A stretch of 64,000 nt of DNA from Anabaena azotica FACHB-119 (GTDB lineage Bacteria > Cyanobacteriota > Cyanobacteriia > Cyanobacteriales > Nostocaceae). The position numbers were made by a program, and so were the translations under genes. Of this stretch, positions 8,606 through 17,467 are shown piece by piece; within the stretch, counting starts at the first letter, position 1; every line of letters begins with the position of its first letter. The stretch lies in the NCBI RefSeq assembly GCF_014697625.1, contig NZ_JACJSG010000014.1, positions 62,001 to 126,000 of the forward strand, read 5' to 3'. A model generated the notes under the pieces. It did not search any database, had not been told where the DNA came from, and saw only the letters and a program-made list of their open reading frames with translations.

Positions 8606-9481
8606 ATGCGTCGAGATTCAATTTTTTACAAACTGTTTCAACAATGTCCTAATCTGTTGTTTCAACTCATCGCCACACCACCAATTAATGCAGATGCTTA
8701 TCGATTTGATTCGGTAGCTGTTAAAGAACCAAAATTTGAAATTGATGGGGTGTTTCTTCCGCCAGAAAATGAAGGTGCTGGGGTTGTATATTTCTGCGAG
8801 GTACAGTTTCAAAAGGATGAACAGCTTTATGAAAGGGTATTCGCTGAATCTTCATTATATTTCTACCGCAACCGTGCTAAATTTAGCGACTGGCAAGTGG
8901 TGATTATTTATCCGTCTCGGAGTGTGGAACAGAGTGATATTTACCCTCATCGCAACTTACTCAATGGAAACCAAGTACATCGGGTGTTTTTAGATGAATT
9001 GGGAGATATTCGCCAATTACCTTTATGGGTGGCGCTGATGGTATTAACTACGATAGAAGAAGAAAAAGCACCGGAAACAGCAAGGTATTTGTTAAATAGG
9101 ACTAACCAAGAAGTATCATCACCAACAGCTAGCGTCATAATAGAAATAATCACTACAATTATGATGTACAGGTTTGAGCAACTAAACCGCAGGGAGGTAG
9201 AGTCGATGTTAGGGATAACGCTGAAACAAACCAGAGTTTACCAAGAAATCAAGGAAGAAATCGAAGACGAAGTACGGCAAAAAGCCGAACAAGAGGCTAA
9301 AGCAGTGATGGCTAATGCTATTTGCCGACAATTGGCTAAACGACTGGGAGAATTATCTGAAGAAATACGTTCCGCAATTTCTGCTTTACCTTTACCAGCT
9401 TTGGCAAATTTGAGTGATGCACTGTTAGATTTTACCAGTTTAGCTGATTTGTCATCTTGGTTAGAGGCTCAACAAAAGTAG
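8606..9481 (+). CDS. Rpn-like PD-(D/E)XK nuclease / transposase-related protein
   Basis: A 291-residue protein of the DUF2887 / Rpn-like group. The N-terminal region has DSIFYKLFQQCPNLLFQLI and FEIDGVFLPP, then VYFCEVQFQKDE: an E/D...D...E-x-Q arrangement like a PD-(D/E)XK nuclease core (D at FEIDG, E and Q at CEVQFQ). The C-terminal region after a charged coiled stretch (REVESMLG to EQEAKAVM) is a DUF4351-like tail, RQLAKRLGELSEEIRSAIS. Family knowledge: these are recombination-promoting nuclease relatives that occur in many copies in cyanobacteria. No neighbouring genes suggest a partner. Two related genes are at 34.2-35.6 kb. Confidence 0.7.
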   Translation: MRRDSIFYKLFQQCPNLLFQLIATPPINADAYRFDSVAVKEPKFEIDGVFLPPENEGAGVVYFCEVQFQKDEQLYERVFAESSLYFYRNRAKFSDWQVVIIYPSRSVEQSDIYPHRNLLNGNQVHRVFLDELGDIRQLPLWVALMVLTTIEEEKAPETARYLLNRTNQEVSSPTASVIIEIITTIMMYRFEQLNRREVESMLGITLKQTRVYQEIKEEIEDEVRQKAEQEAKAVMANAICRQLAKRLGELSEEIRSAISALPLPALANLSDALLDFTSLADLSSWLEAQQK

Positions 9482-9506
9482 CGATCGCTATTTCCCCATA
9501 CAATAA

Positions 9507-11006
9507 TTAACAATTATCATGCCAATCCTGTGCTTGTGTGCGAATAGATTGTAATTCTTCCGTAGACATTTTATCTAAATTTTTTAAAATAAAGCTCATC
9601 CGTCCTTGTTTTTGTAACTTTTCACGGTGTCTATCCAAAAAATTCCAATAGAAAAAGTTAAATGGACAAGCATTGTTACCAATTCGTTCTTTATGACTAT
9701 ATGTGCAGTTTTTGCAATAGTCACTCATCTTATTGATATAGTTAGCAGATGCCCCATAAGGCTTTGATGCTAACATTCCCCCATCAGCAAATAAACCCAT
9801 CCCAATCACATTTGTTTGCATTACCCAATCATAACCATCAATAAAAGTGGCATGAAACCAATTTTCTACTTCTTGGGGTGAAATTCCGGCAATTAAAGCA
9901 AAATTACTCAACACCATTAATCTTTGGATATGATGGGCGTATCCTGTGCGTTGCAATTGGCTAAAAATTTGCTGTAAACAATTCATTTTGGTTTTACCTG
10001 TCCAGAAAAATTCCGGTAAAGGTTGGGTATGATTAAACCAATTTTTATGAGGATATTCTGCATCTACATAGTGATAAACACCACGCATATATTCTCGCCA
10101 ACCCAACACCTGACGAATAAAACCCTCAACACTATTTAAAGGTAATTGCTGTTGTTGATAAGCTGTTTCGGCTGCTTTAATTACTTCTAAAGGATGGAGT
10201 AAACCAAGATTGAGGTAAGGAGAAATCATGGCGTGCCACATCGTTTCTTCTCCTGTTATCATTGCATCTTGATAGGGGCCAAAATCAGCTAAACGATATT
10301 GAATAAACCAATCTAAAACTTGCAGTGCTTGTTGACTTGTTACACCCCAACGAAATGGTTCTACTTCTCCAAAGGTGGGGACGGAAAGAGATTTAACTTT
10401 AGCTATCACATCTAATGTAATTTTATCTGGCTCAAACCATTGTGTCGGGGGTGTATGTAACTTACCCTTTGGTGGTTGACGGTTCTCTTTATCTAAATTC
10501 CACTGTCCCCCGACTGGTTTATCTTCTGCCATTAAAATTTGCCAGCGCCTTCTACCTTCTCGGTAAAAATCTTCCATTAATAGGCGCTGACGATTTTTAG
10601 CCCAACTATTAAATTGTTCTGTAGTCCACAAAAAATGATTATTAGGAATTAAGCTAATTTTACAAGGTATTTGTAAATTTTGAATTATCTTTAAGAAAGG
10701 GCGATCGCTCGGAGTCATCACCCGTAATTCAGTAATTTGATTTGCCTGCACCCATGCTTGTAACGGTGTAGCAAAATCCTCAGCTATTTCATAGCTAACA
10801 GCATATTTCTTTTGCCGCAATTCCTCAGCAAAATGTCGCATCGCTGACCATAATAAAACCAGCTTTTGCTGATGATAAGGGCGAGTTTGGATATGTTGTA
10901 TTGACTCAATAAAAATTACAGGCAAATTTTCTTGTTGATCACAGCTTTGTAATGCTGCTTGTTGTTCCCAAAGTTGATCGCCTAATATCCAAACTCCAAC
11001 TGTCAT
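9507..11006 (-). CDS. Iron-sulfur cryptochrome/photolyase-related protein (FeS-BCP, PhrB-like)
   Basis: A 499-residue protein of the deoxyribodipyrimidine photolyase-related family. It starts VGVWILGDQLWEQQAAL and has the FAD-domain region EGFIRQVLGWREYMRGVYHY, then NWFHATFIDGYDWVMQTNV. A cysteine in TKMNCLQQ plus three in DYCKNCTYSHKERIGNNACP match the four-cysteine [4Fe-4S] set known from Agrobacterium PhrB, a (6-4) photolyase. Expected role: light-driven repair of (6-4) photoproducts, or blue-light sensing. The start ATG is at 11006, and a hairpin-like repeat (11010-11095) begins three bases upstream, so its leader is made of mobile-repeat DNA. Single-gene leftward unit. Confidence 0.85.
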   Translation of the reverse strand: MTVGVWILGDQLWEQQAALQSCDQQENLPVIFIESIQHIQTRPYHQQKLVLLWSAMRHFAEELRQKKYAVSYEIAEDFATPLQAWVQANQITELRVMTPSDRPFLKIIQNLQIPCKISLIPNNHFLWTTEQFNSWAKNRQRLLMEDFYREGRRRWQILMAEDKPVGGQWNLDKENRQPPKGKLHTPPTQWFEPDKITLDVIAKVKSLSVPTFGEVEPFRWGVTSQQALQVLDWFIQYRLADFGPYQDAMITGEETMWHAMISPYLNLGLLHPLEVIKAAETAYQQQQLPLNSVEGFIRQVLGWREYMRGVYHYVDAEYPHKNWFNHTQPLPEFFWTGKTKMNCLQQIFSQLQRTGYAHHIQRLMVLSNFALIAGISPQEVENWFHATFIDGYDWVMQTNVIGMGLFADGGMLASKPYGASANYINKMSDYCKNCTYSHKERIGNNACPFNFFYWNFLDRHREKLQKQGRMSFILKNLDKMSTEELQSIRTQAQDWHDNC

Positions 11007-11009
11007 ATC

Positions 11010-11095
11010 ATCTTTGTTTAAATACTTATCATATCATGGGGGTTGGTAATGGGTAATGGGCAAAACAATTACCTATTACCAAGCAGACCAAAGAT
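11010..11095. repeat. Inverted-repeat element in the photolyase leader
   Basis: ATCTTTG at 11010-11016 and CAAAGAT at 11089-11095 bound a self-complementary region (GGTAATGGGTAATGGG opposite CAATTACCTATTACC). The part TTTAAATACTTATCATATC is nearly the same as in the longer hairpin element at 17791-17926, so this is probably a diverged copy of that element sitting at the 5' end of the photolyase gene. Confidence 0.6.
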
Positions 11096-11168
11096 ATCGT
11101 TAGTAGCGATAATTGGTCTCATATTTAAAGTTATACCAATTCTTTATGAATTTGAGCCAAATACATGA

Positions 11169-11196
11169 TGTAGAGATTGGCATACCAATCTCTACA
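11169..11196. repeat. 28-bp palindrome, TGTAGAGA family
   Basis: TGTAGAGATTGG, a CATA loop, then CCAATCTCTACA. The outer eight bases match the palindromes at 6674-6703 and 39269-39298 while the inner stem differs but remains paired, so stem complementarity is kept although the sequence changes. Confidence 0.65.
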
Positions 11197-11251
11197 GTGA
11201 GAATAACGCGCATCTATGGCTACGCCAGACAAGCTACATCAAGAAACGGTA

Positions 11252-11506
11252 TTATGTTTTTTGATTATCTGATTTGAACCTACCCGCGACAAATTCTCGT
11301 TTAGCTAAATGCTTGGTTTTACGTTGAGTAACTCGTTCTCGCCACATCCGAAAACTTGATTCTTTCATCTCACGTTTCATCAGGGCAATTACCTGTTTCT
11401 CCAGAAGTCCAAATTGTGCTTCAATGGCATCAAAAGGGGTTCTATCTTCCCAAGCCATTTCAATGATGCGGTCTATGGTTTCAGTATCTAATTCTGGTAG
11501 TTTCAT
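11252..11506 (-). CDS. TIGR03643 family small protein
   Basis: An 84-residue basic protein, MKLPELDTETIDRIIEMAWE, then RTPFDAIEAQFGLLEKQVIA and RMWRERVTQR. This matches my memory of family TIGR03643, short helical proteins of unknown function that look like a helix-turn-helix module. I chose the ATG at 11506: an upstream in-frame start at 11608 would only add residues encoded by intergenic tandem repeats. It lies downstream of plsY and could be co-transcribed through the repeat. Confidence 0.75.
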   Translation of the reverse strand: MKLPELDTETIDRIIEMAWEDRTPFDAIEAQFGLLEKQVIALMKREMKESSFRMWRERVTQRKTKHLAKREFVAGRFKSDNQKT

Positions 11507-11519
11507 GGAATTGGGGACT

Positions 11520-11626
11520 GGGGGAAAGGGGAAAGGGGAAAGGGGAAGGGAAGAAGTCTTTAACCACTGACAACTGATAACTGATAACTGATAACTGTCA
11601 ACTGTCAACTGTCAACTGACTCTGTT
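11520..11626. repeat. Repeat-filled junction between TIGR03643 gene and plsY
   Basis: AAAGGGG/GGGAAAG-type units (about 11520-11550) are followed by AACTGATAACTGATAACTG and then AACTGTCAACTGTC heptamers (about 11570-11620). The plsY stop codon at 11605-11607 is inside this repeat. Confidence 0.7.
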
Positions 11627-12282
11627 GTGAGTTTTTGCCCAATTTTGGGTTCTGTACCTGCAAGCAAGCGTTCGATGTTGGTGCGGTGGCGCAAGATGAC
11701 ATACAAGCCGCCAGCTACACCAAATAAAATGTAGGGTAAGGGTTGCTGCAAAAATACCATCACAATAGAAACTGCGATCGCTCCGGCAATGGAACTGAGT
11801 GATACAATCCTTGATATCGCTACTACAACGGCAAATACACCAAAGGTAGCTAAACCTACTTGCCAATTCATGGCTAACAAAATTCCTAAACTGGTAGCGA
11901 CAGATTTACCACCTGTAAAGCCTAAGAAAATCGATTTACTATGTCCCAGGATGGCGGCTATACCTGCTAAAATTACTAACCAAGGTTGCCACAGTGTCAC
12001 ATCCACTGTTTCGGGTATCAGGTTTTGGCTAGTGGCGAAGTTAAATAAATAGTAAACTAAGGCGATCGCTAATACTCCCTTTAAGCAATCTATTCCTAAA
12101 ACGAATGCTCCAGGGCCTTTACCCAAAGTTCTCAGAACATTGGTTGCGCCAGTGGAACCTGAACCCACCTCCCGAATATCAATACCTTTGAGTTGTTTCA
12201 CAGCAATATAACCTGTGGGGAAAGAACCCAACAGATACGCCACAATTACCACCGCACCACACAGACTTAACCAAAAACCCAT
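11605..12282 (-). CDS. plsY: Glycerol-3-phosphate acyltransferase PlsY
   Basis: A 225-residue membrane protein that transfers an acyl group from acyl-phosphate to glycerol-3-phosphate, the first step of phospholipid synthesis. The family signatures are all present: YLLGSFPTGYIAVK at the N-terminus, REVGSGSTGATNVLRTLGK, the acyl-phosphate/G3P loop GHSKSIFLGFTGGKSVATSLG, and RHRTNIERLLAGTEPKIG at the C-terminus. Odd point: the last residues and the stop codon are supplied by the GTTGACAGTTGA tandem repeat, so expansion or loss of repeat units would alter the C-terminal tail. The upstream 15-unit heptamer array (12297-12401) separates it from the wzc-like gene. Confidence 0.95.
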   Translation of the reverse strand: MGFWLSLCGAVVIVAYLLGSFPTGYIAVKQLKGIDIREVGSGSTGATNVLRTLGKGPGAFVLGIDCLKGVLAIALVYYLFNFATSQNLIPETVDVTLWQPWLVILAGIAAILGHSKSIFLGFTGGKSVATSLGILLAMNWQVGLATFGVFAVVVAISRIVSLSSIAGAIAVSIVMVFLQQPLPYILFGVAGGLYVILRHRTNIERLLAGTEPKIGQKLTTESVDS

Positions 12283-12296
12283 AATTAATTCACCAA

Positions 12297-12459
12297 AGTT
12301 ATCAGTTATCAGTTATCAGTTATCAGTTATCAGTTATCAGTTATCAGTTATCAGTTATCAGTTATCAGTTATCAGTTATCAGTTATCAGTTATCAGTTAT
12401 CAGGTTATTTCCCCAGTCCCCAGTCCCCAGTCCCCAGTCCCCAGTCCCCAGTCCCCAGT
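12297..12459. repeat. Two adjacent heptamer tandem arrays
   Basis: Fifteen perfect AGTTATC units occupy 12297-12401. After a short gap, seven CCCCAGT units occupy 12411-12459. They fill most of the spacer between plsY and the wzc-like gene, whose TAG stop (12462-12464) sits at the edge of the second array. These are the short tandemly repeated sequences typical of heterocyst-forming cyanobacteria; copy number is likely to vary between strains. Confidence 0.9.
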
Positions 12460-12461
12460 CC

Positions 12462-14636
12462 CTAATTGTTACTAACAGCTACAGAAATTTCTGATTCATC
12501 ATTTACATTTACAGGTGTGGTATCGACAAATTCAGCCGATGGTGGTATGGAAACGGTAATATCAGCACCGTTGATGATCACTCCTAGTAGTCCGAGTTCT
12601 GCTTCTACTAATTGATCAATGGCTTCAGCCATCATATTTTCTTGTGTGTAGTTAACTCTTGATACCAGTACTATACCATCGCTGTAGGGCTGAATTAGCA
12701 AAGGGTCATTAGATACACTTAATGAAGGAGTATCCAGTATTACTAAATCATACCTTTCTCGCACATCTTCCATGAGTCGCCGCATCTCGCTTGATTCTAA
12801 AATAGCCGCAGATTGACGCACAGGCCCAGGGCTAGGAATGATGTATAAATTTTCTACTTCAGGAACTAAGCGGATACATTCACTTAAGTTGCCGTAATAA
12901 CGTAGGGGTTCAAGAGTAGCATCTTCATCAGGAGCAATTCTCAAGGATGAACAACGCGAGGGCGATCGCAAATCTGTTTCGATGATTAAGGTTCTTTTCC
13001 CAGCACGGGCGGAGGCTACACCCAAGTTGTAAGCTGTGGTTGTTTTCCCTTCCCGGCTCATGGTACTAGTCACCAAAAGCACCTTTAAATTTCTGCCACT
13101 AATGCGCTGCAAGTTACTGCGGACTTTTTCATAAAACTCTAAATACAGAGAATCAGGGGAAAGAATGACGGGTAAAGCTTCTGGTGGTAGATCCTCCACT
13201 GGTAATAGTGGTACTTCTCCCAGCATTGCCACTTCCCGTTGTTTGAGGCTGTCTTTGATGGCTTCTCTGGTGCGGAGTGTGCCTTCCAAAGTACCCAACA
13301 AGAATATTACCCCACCACCGACTATCAATCCTAAGAAACCACCTACCGCCAAAGTTAAAGGTACACTTTTTGGTTTCTTGAGATCAGTGCCGACGACGGG
13401 GGTTTGAGCGATGCTAAAGCTGCTCACCGTTTCGGCTTCGGCGGTTTGAGCGTCGGTGAGCTTGGCTTGCATTTGATCGTAAACTGCTTTTTTGAGTCCG
13501 ACTTCCTGTTCTAAACGCGATCGCTCTAATTGTTTGTTTGGTATTTGAGAATATTCTTGCCGCAATCGTTGTTCGTCGCGGATTTGTTGTAATAATTGTT
13601 GTTGCAGCGTTTCTTTTTGAGTTTGCAAAGCCACCATTTGGTTAGCTAGCTGCTGTCTGGCTGGATCGAGACTGCTTTGGGTGCGGATACCAGTCACACT
13701 TTCCGCCAAGGGGGCTGTAGTACCACCGCCACCAATTACTTCCGCCGCCCGTTGTTGGAGTAATTCTTCAGATGCTTGTTTTTGACGCTGCAACTGAACC
13801 ATATTTGGGTGTTCTGGTCGCAAATCTTTCCGCAGTAGGGCGATTTGTGATTCTGTTTGATAGATTTGCGATCGCAAGTTGGCAATGATCGGATCAGCAC
13901 TTAAAGCCGAAGCGACATAAGATTGGCTGACATTTAAGCCTAATTTATCTTGTAGGCTGGCAATTTGCGCCTCAATCCCCGTAATTGTTTGGCGAATTGT
14001 CCGTTGCTGATTTTGACTATTGGTAACAGCACCTAGTAGACTACCATTTTCTGCGGCTAATATTGCTGGACGTTCGCGGCGATCATACTGTTCTAATCTT
14101 TTTTCTGCCGCTTGTAGCTCAGACCTAACCTGCGGTATGCGTTCATTAATCTTGCCAATAATAGCTTTCAATCGCCCAGTATTAATATCACTACTGAGCT
14201 TCACCATTGCCTGCATCAGTTCCTGCAATACTTCCTGCGATCGCTTGGCATCAGTATCTTTATATGCTAAACCAATCAGATTTGATTCTAATTCTCCGGT
14301 ACGTGGGTTTCTTTTTGGTGGTGTAATTGCCACATTAGCAGCAATAGTTCTAGCAGGAACTCCCACCTTGGCTGACACACCTTCGATCACCTGATTTGAT
14401 AGGAGAACTTGCTGGTTTAATTCCTGACCTTGTTGTTGAATTTCACTACCTGTAGTCGAAAATGATACTGGGGGTCGAGAGTAAGTCAGTGAACCGCTTG
14501 CGGTGTATGTCGGCGCTGGTTCTGGTTGGATCGCCACAACTGTTGACCCCGCTACAACTAAAGCAAAGCTGGCTAATCCAATCCATTTATATTTTTCAAA
14601 AGCAATTATGTAGCTTTTAACAATTGGTGGGGTCAT
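12462..14636 (-). CDS. Wzc/BY-kinase-like polysaccharide chain-length protein
   Basis: A 724-residue inner-membrane protein of exopolysaccharide export. Residues about 10-180 form a Wzz domain beginning with a membrane span; about 180-400 are coiled coil; LTLAVGGFLGLIVGGGVIFL near 430 is the second span. The C-terminal cytoplasmic part is a CpsD-like P-loop kinase: Walker A TSTMSREGKTTTAYNLG, Walker A' IIETDLRSPS and Walker B DLVILDTPS. Unlike classical BY-kinases the tail (after VIINGADITVSIPPSAEF) has no tyrosine cluster, so autophosphorylation may be absent or use other residues. The partner wza-like gene is 164 bp upstream on the same strand. Confidence 0.85.
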   Translation of the reverse strand: MTPPIVKSYIIAFEKYKWIGLASFALVVAGSTVVAIQPEPAPTYTASGSLTYSRPPVSFSTTGSEIQQQGQELNQQVLLSNQVIEGVSAKVGVPARTIAANVAITPPKRNPRTGELESNLIGLAYKDTDAKRSQEVLQELMQAMVKLSSDINTGRLKAIIGKINERIPQVRSELQAAEKRLEQYDRRERPAILAAENGSLLGAVTNSQNQQRTIRQTITGIEAQIASLQDKLGLNVSQSYVASALSADPIIANLRSQIYQTESQIALLRKDLRPEHPNMVQLQRQKQASEELLQQRAAEVIGGGGTTAPLAESVTGIRTQSSLDPARQQLANQMVALQTQKETLQQQLLQQIRDEQRLRQEYSQIPNKQLERSRLEQEVGLKKAVYDQMQAKLTDAQTAEAETVSSFSIAQTPVVGTDLKKPKSVPLTLAVGGFLGLIVGGGVIFLLGTLEGTLRTREAIKDSLKQREVAMLGEVPLLPVEDLPPEALPVILSPDSLYLEFYEKVRSNLQRISGRNLKVLLVTSTMSREGKTTTAYNLGVASARAGKRTLIIETDLRSPSRCSSLRIAPDEDATLEPLRYYGNLSECIRLVPEVENLYIIPSPGPVRQSAAILESSEMRRLMEDVRERYDLVILDTPSLSVSNDPLLIQPYSDGIVLVSRVNYTQENMMAEAIDQLVEAELGLLGVIINGADITVSIPPSAEFVDTTPVNVNDESEISVAVSNN

Positions 14637-14800
14637 AGAACAGGCATATAAAAATAATGAAAATTTATGTGGTCAAGGGAAAGTTGTTGTGATATTTACT
14701 AGCTATTATTCATCATTTATGATTCATTAGCCACCTAGATGACTTGATTCTTTATTTTTTGAGGTTAGCAGTCTGGCGATCGCAGGTAATAAAAGTATCC

Positions 14801-16117
14801 CTAGTTCCCACCACCAAAGCTTTCAAAAAAGTTGAGAAATGAGCGGACATTAAAGAATGGTTGCGTAATATTACTGAGGAAGTTTGTAATCCTACCAATC
14901 AAGTTTCGTCCAACGACAATCACATCATTATCTTGTAATGGCACATTTTGAGCAGCATCACCTTCCAAAGCTCTTTTTCCATCTAGTCTTTGTGTTACCG
15001 CCCTACCGCGTTCAGGGTCAAACCGCACTAAAGCGATATTTCTCACGTTAGCAGTATCCAGGTTAATTCCCCCTAGTGCATCCACAAACGTGCTACCATT
15101 CGGCAGTGTTTGAGTCACCAGACCACCCGCAGCGTAGTTTAACACCCGGACTCTAATTTGTGGTGTTGCCAAAGTGGAACGCGCCACTAAATTGCGGTCA
15201 TAACCTTCATCTGCGCCGACTTCACGGCGAGGAATAATCAATGAATCGCCATCCTGCAACCGTAAGCTAGGTATTGAGCCATCATTTTGCAATGCCGCAT
15301 ACAAGTCAACAGTTTGGGAAATAGTGGAACCATCTACTAACCTGCGACGAACTTGCACTTGACGCAAATCTGCGCTTATGGTAGAACCACCCGCTACCAA
15401 CAAAGCCTCACCAATTCTGGGTAGTGATGGATTCAAATTATAAATACCGGGGCGGAAAACTTCCCCACTAATATTCACTTGCACTGGACGAGGACTGGCT
15501 AGGGTAACAGCCAGAAGCGGATCAGTTAAAATCTTACTCAAACTCAAACGGATTTTTTCTTGTGCTTCCTCCAAACTCAAGCCTTGTACAGACACAACTC
15601 CCACTTGGGGAACTACAACATTACCCTCTGCATTAACTTGGGCTGGAAAACTTGTATCTGGACGTTGTGAACTCAAAGATAAAACTACTATAGGGTTAAT
15701 CACAAAGCGATTCAGCAATGTGCGAATTTTCTCTTGCGCTTCCAACAAAGTTAGACCTTGTAGGGGAACTGTTTCCAATAGGGGAACGATGATGTTTCCT
15801 TCGGGATTAATTGCAGCTTGAAAGCTCAAATCTGGAAAGCGTTGTACAGAGACACTAATAGCATCACCAGGCCCCAAGCGATAAGGCCCAGGAGGACGCT
15901 GAAAGGTGACGTTAATTACATCACCAGTTCCAAGTAAGTAACGGGTGAATTGGGGAGAAGTTTGGTTACTGGGTTGGGTTACAGATTCTGTTTCTGGTAA
16001 GGGTTGAGGAAATATTTGCCCAGACGAAGGTGTTTGAGCGATCGCACCTTGAAAGGTTGTAGCTAAGACAAACCCTACTTGTAAACTTACTAGGGATAGG
16101 GCGTTGAATGCACGCAT
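14801..16117 (-). CDS. Wza-like outer-membrane polysaccharide export protein
   Basis: A protein of about 438 residues with a signal peptide (ALSLVSLQVGFVLATTFQGA, cleaved after AIAQ) and repeated polysaccharide-export and SLBB-type domains. The module GPGDAISVSVQRFPDLSFQA, then NPEGNIIVPLLETVPLQGL is followed by a second, similar one (NAEGNVVVPQVGVVSVQGL), so the N-terminal part is an internal duplication. SLBB modules start near VNISGEVFRPGIYNLN. It should form the export channel for a polymer made with the Wzc-like partner. A TTG at 16165 would add 16 residues before the signal peptide, so I prefer the ATG at 16117. Confidence 0.85.
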   Translation of the reverse strand: MRAFNALSLVSLQVGFVLATTFQGAIAQTPSSGQIFPQPLPETESVTQPSNQTSPQFTRYLLGTGDVINVTFQRPPGPYRLGPGDAISVSVQRFPDLSFQAAINPEGNIIVPLLETVPLQGLTLLEAQEKIRTLLNRFVINPIVVLSLSSQRPDTSFPAQVNAEGNVVVPQVGVVSVQGLSLEEAQEKIRLSLSKILTDPLLAVTLASPRPVQVNISGEVFRPGIYNLNPSLPRIGEALLVAGGSTISADLRQVQVRRRLVDGSTISQTVDLYAALQNDGSIPSLRLQDGDSLIIPRREVGADEGYDRNLVARSTLATPQIRVRVLNYAAGGLVTQTLPNGSTFVDALGGINLDTANVRNIALVRFDPERGRAVTQRLDGKRALEGDAAQNVPLQDNDVIVVGRNLIGRITNFLSNITQPFFNVRSFLNFFESFGGGN

Positions 16118-16175
16118 ATGATCACGGAAAACTGTTAACACTGTTGACTTTTGAATATACCGCAAGGAGTCGTTG

Positions 16176-16910
16176 TCATAATGAACTAATTTTTAGAGCC
16201 TTCGCCATCAATGTGGATTGTACTGTTTCCCCAAGAGACTGGGCTAATGGCCAAGTAGTTTCCACATCACCTAGAGGTTCTATAGGGATGAGAATGCTGA
16301 CAGCTACCCACGGAGCGCGACTTTGATGTAATTGTGCGATTTGATCTGCTATAAACCAGCGTACAGGCGAGGAGTAACCACCATGTGGTAAGGCGTACCA
16401 TTGCAAAACGGCAAAAGTTTGCTCATTTGTCGAAGCACGAAAGAATTCAGCTTCTACCTGAATGCCATTTTCTCCTGAATTCCCTGGTTGCTTGACACTG
16501 AATTGAGCCGAACGGAATTGTGCTACGTCCCATTTACCCCAGCGCAATTTTCCCCAACCACTCACATCAGTCCACTCTACTTCCGGTTGACTCTTTGAGC
16601 TATTTTGCGGCAATAAGAGTAATAAGGCGGGATTTTTTGAGCCTTCTTGCTTGAGAACCTGCAAAAACCATTTGTGCTGACCAATAGCTTGTTCTCCTTG
16701 CTCAGTAGTTTGCCAACCAGCTATACTTATACCTCGACTACGTATTTCTCTCAATTCCTTGAGGGTGGCAATAGGTGGTGGTTGTTTCCACTGCCAGCGT
16801 CCGCTTAAATATCCAGGTACTGCACCCACTGTTAATAGTAGTAGGAATAACATCAGCACTGCTAAAGTAGTCAGATGCTTGTGGTTGAGAAATTTAGATA
16901 AGGGAACCAT
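16176..16910 (-). CDS. Cyanoexosortase A system-associated protein
   Basis: A 244-residue protein with one N-terminal membrane span (TLAVLMLFLLLLTVGAVPGY) and an exported domain containing LKELREIRSRGISIAGW and WYALPHGGYSSPVRWFIADQ. This agrees with my memory of the cyanosortase-A-associated (TIGR04153) family. Members neighbour exosortase genes and resemble the EpsI-type partner of exosortases. It lies just upstream of the wza/wzc-like genes on the same strand; the exosortase is about 2 kb further upstream, beyond a repeat region and a toxin-antitoxin pair. That split suggests the locus was opened by later insertions. Confidence 0.75.
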   Translation of the reverse strand: MVPLSKFLNHKHLTTLAVLMLFLLLLTVGAVPGYLSGRWQWKQPPPIATLKELREIRSRGISIAGWQTTEQGEQAIGQHKWFLQVLKQEGSKNPALLLLLPQNSSKSQPEVEWTDVSGWGKLRWGKWDVAQFRSAQFSVKQPGNSGENGIQVEAEFFRASTNEQTFAVLQWYALPHGGYSSPVRWFIADQIAQLHQSRAPWVAVSILIPIEPLGDVETTWPLAQSLGETVQSTLMAKALKISSL

Positions 16911-17087
16911 TAGTAAAATTGCTATATTTACGCAAGATTTTACTCGAAAAAATGACCCTGTATGTTCAGTAAAACCTTCAGTCTAACTAAGGTTATACAA
17001 TAGAATTTACATAGCAAATTTATTCAATCCGTCTAGGTATATGAATTGTTGGTAAATTTTTTCTGCCCCTGCTTGTGGAAATTAACG

Positions 17088-17467
17088 TAGTGGCGCGACC
17101 GGACTAATTTTGTGCATTAGCCAACAATCTATTATCTTGTTCATCTGCGTTCATCTGCGTTCATCTGCGTTCAATTTTTCCCAAATCTATTGCCACATTT
17201 TAGCCCGGTCACGCTAGTAGTGGAATGTCTAGACTAAATTTGTGCATTAGAAAACTCTTGTGGGATGGGCATCTTGCCCGTCCAGTGCAGGCAAGATGCC
17301 TACACCACAAGAAAATTTTTTGCAACATTTTAGCCCGGTCACGCCAGTAGTGGCGTGACCGGACTAAAATAGTGCAATAAAAAATCCGTTTTATCGGCGT
17401 TCATCGGCGTTCATCGGCGGTTTTTTATTTAAACCTATTGCCACATTTTAGCCTTGCCACGCCAGTA
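17088..17467. repeat. Three tandem copies of a modular palindromic element
   Basis: Modules at about 17088-17216, 17217-17346 and 17347-17467 share terminal inverted sequences TAGTGGCGTGACCGGACTAA and TTTTAGCCCGGTCACGCCAG and an internal TTTGTGCATTAG (AGTGCAATA in the third). The cargo differs: three TTCATCTGCG units in the first, an inverted repeat around GGGCATCTTGCCCGTCC and GGCAAGATGCC in the second, and three TTCATCGGCG units in the third. A fourth relative is at 40394-40511. This looks like a non-autonomous element family with interchangeable contents. Confidence 0.75.

Noticed and set aside
11507..11608. Upstream extension of the TIGR03643 gene
   Set aside because: The extra 34 residues would come from tandem repeats; the ATG at 11506 fits the family start.
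12297..12459. Possible CRISPR array
   Set aside because: The units are heptamers without spacers; these are short tandem repeats, not direct repeats with unique spacers.
12215..12475. Plus-strand frame through the AGTTATC and CCCCAGT arrays
   Set aside because: Its residues are translated repeat units (SYQLSVI-type) and it overlaps plsY; not a gene.
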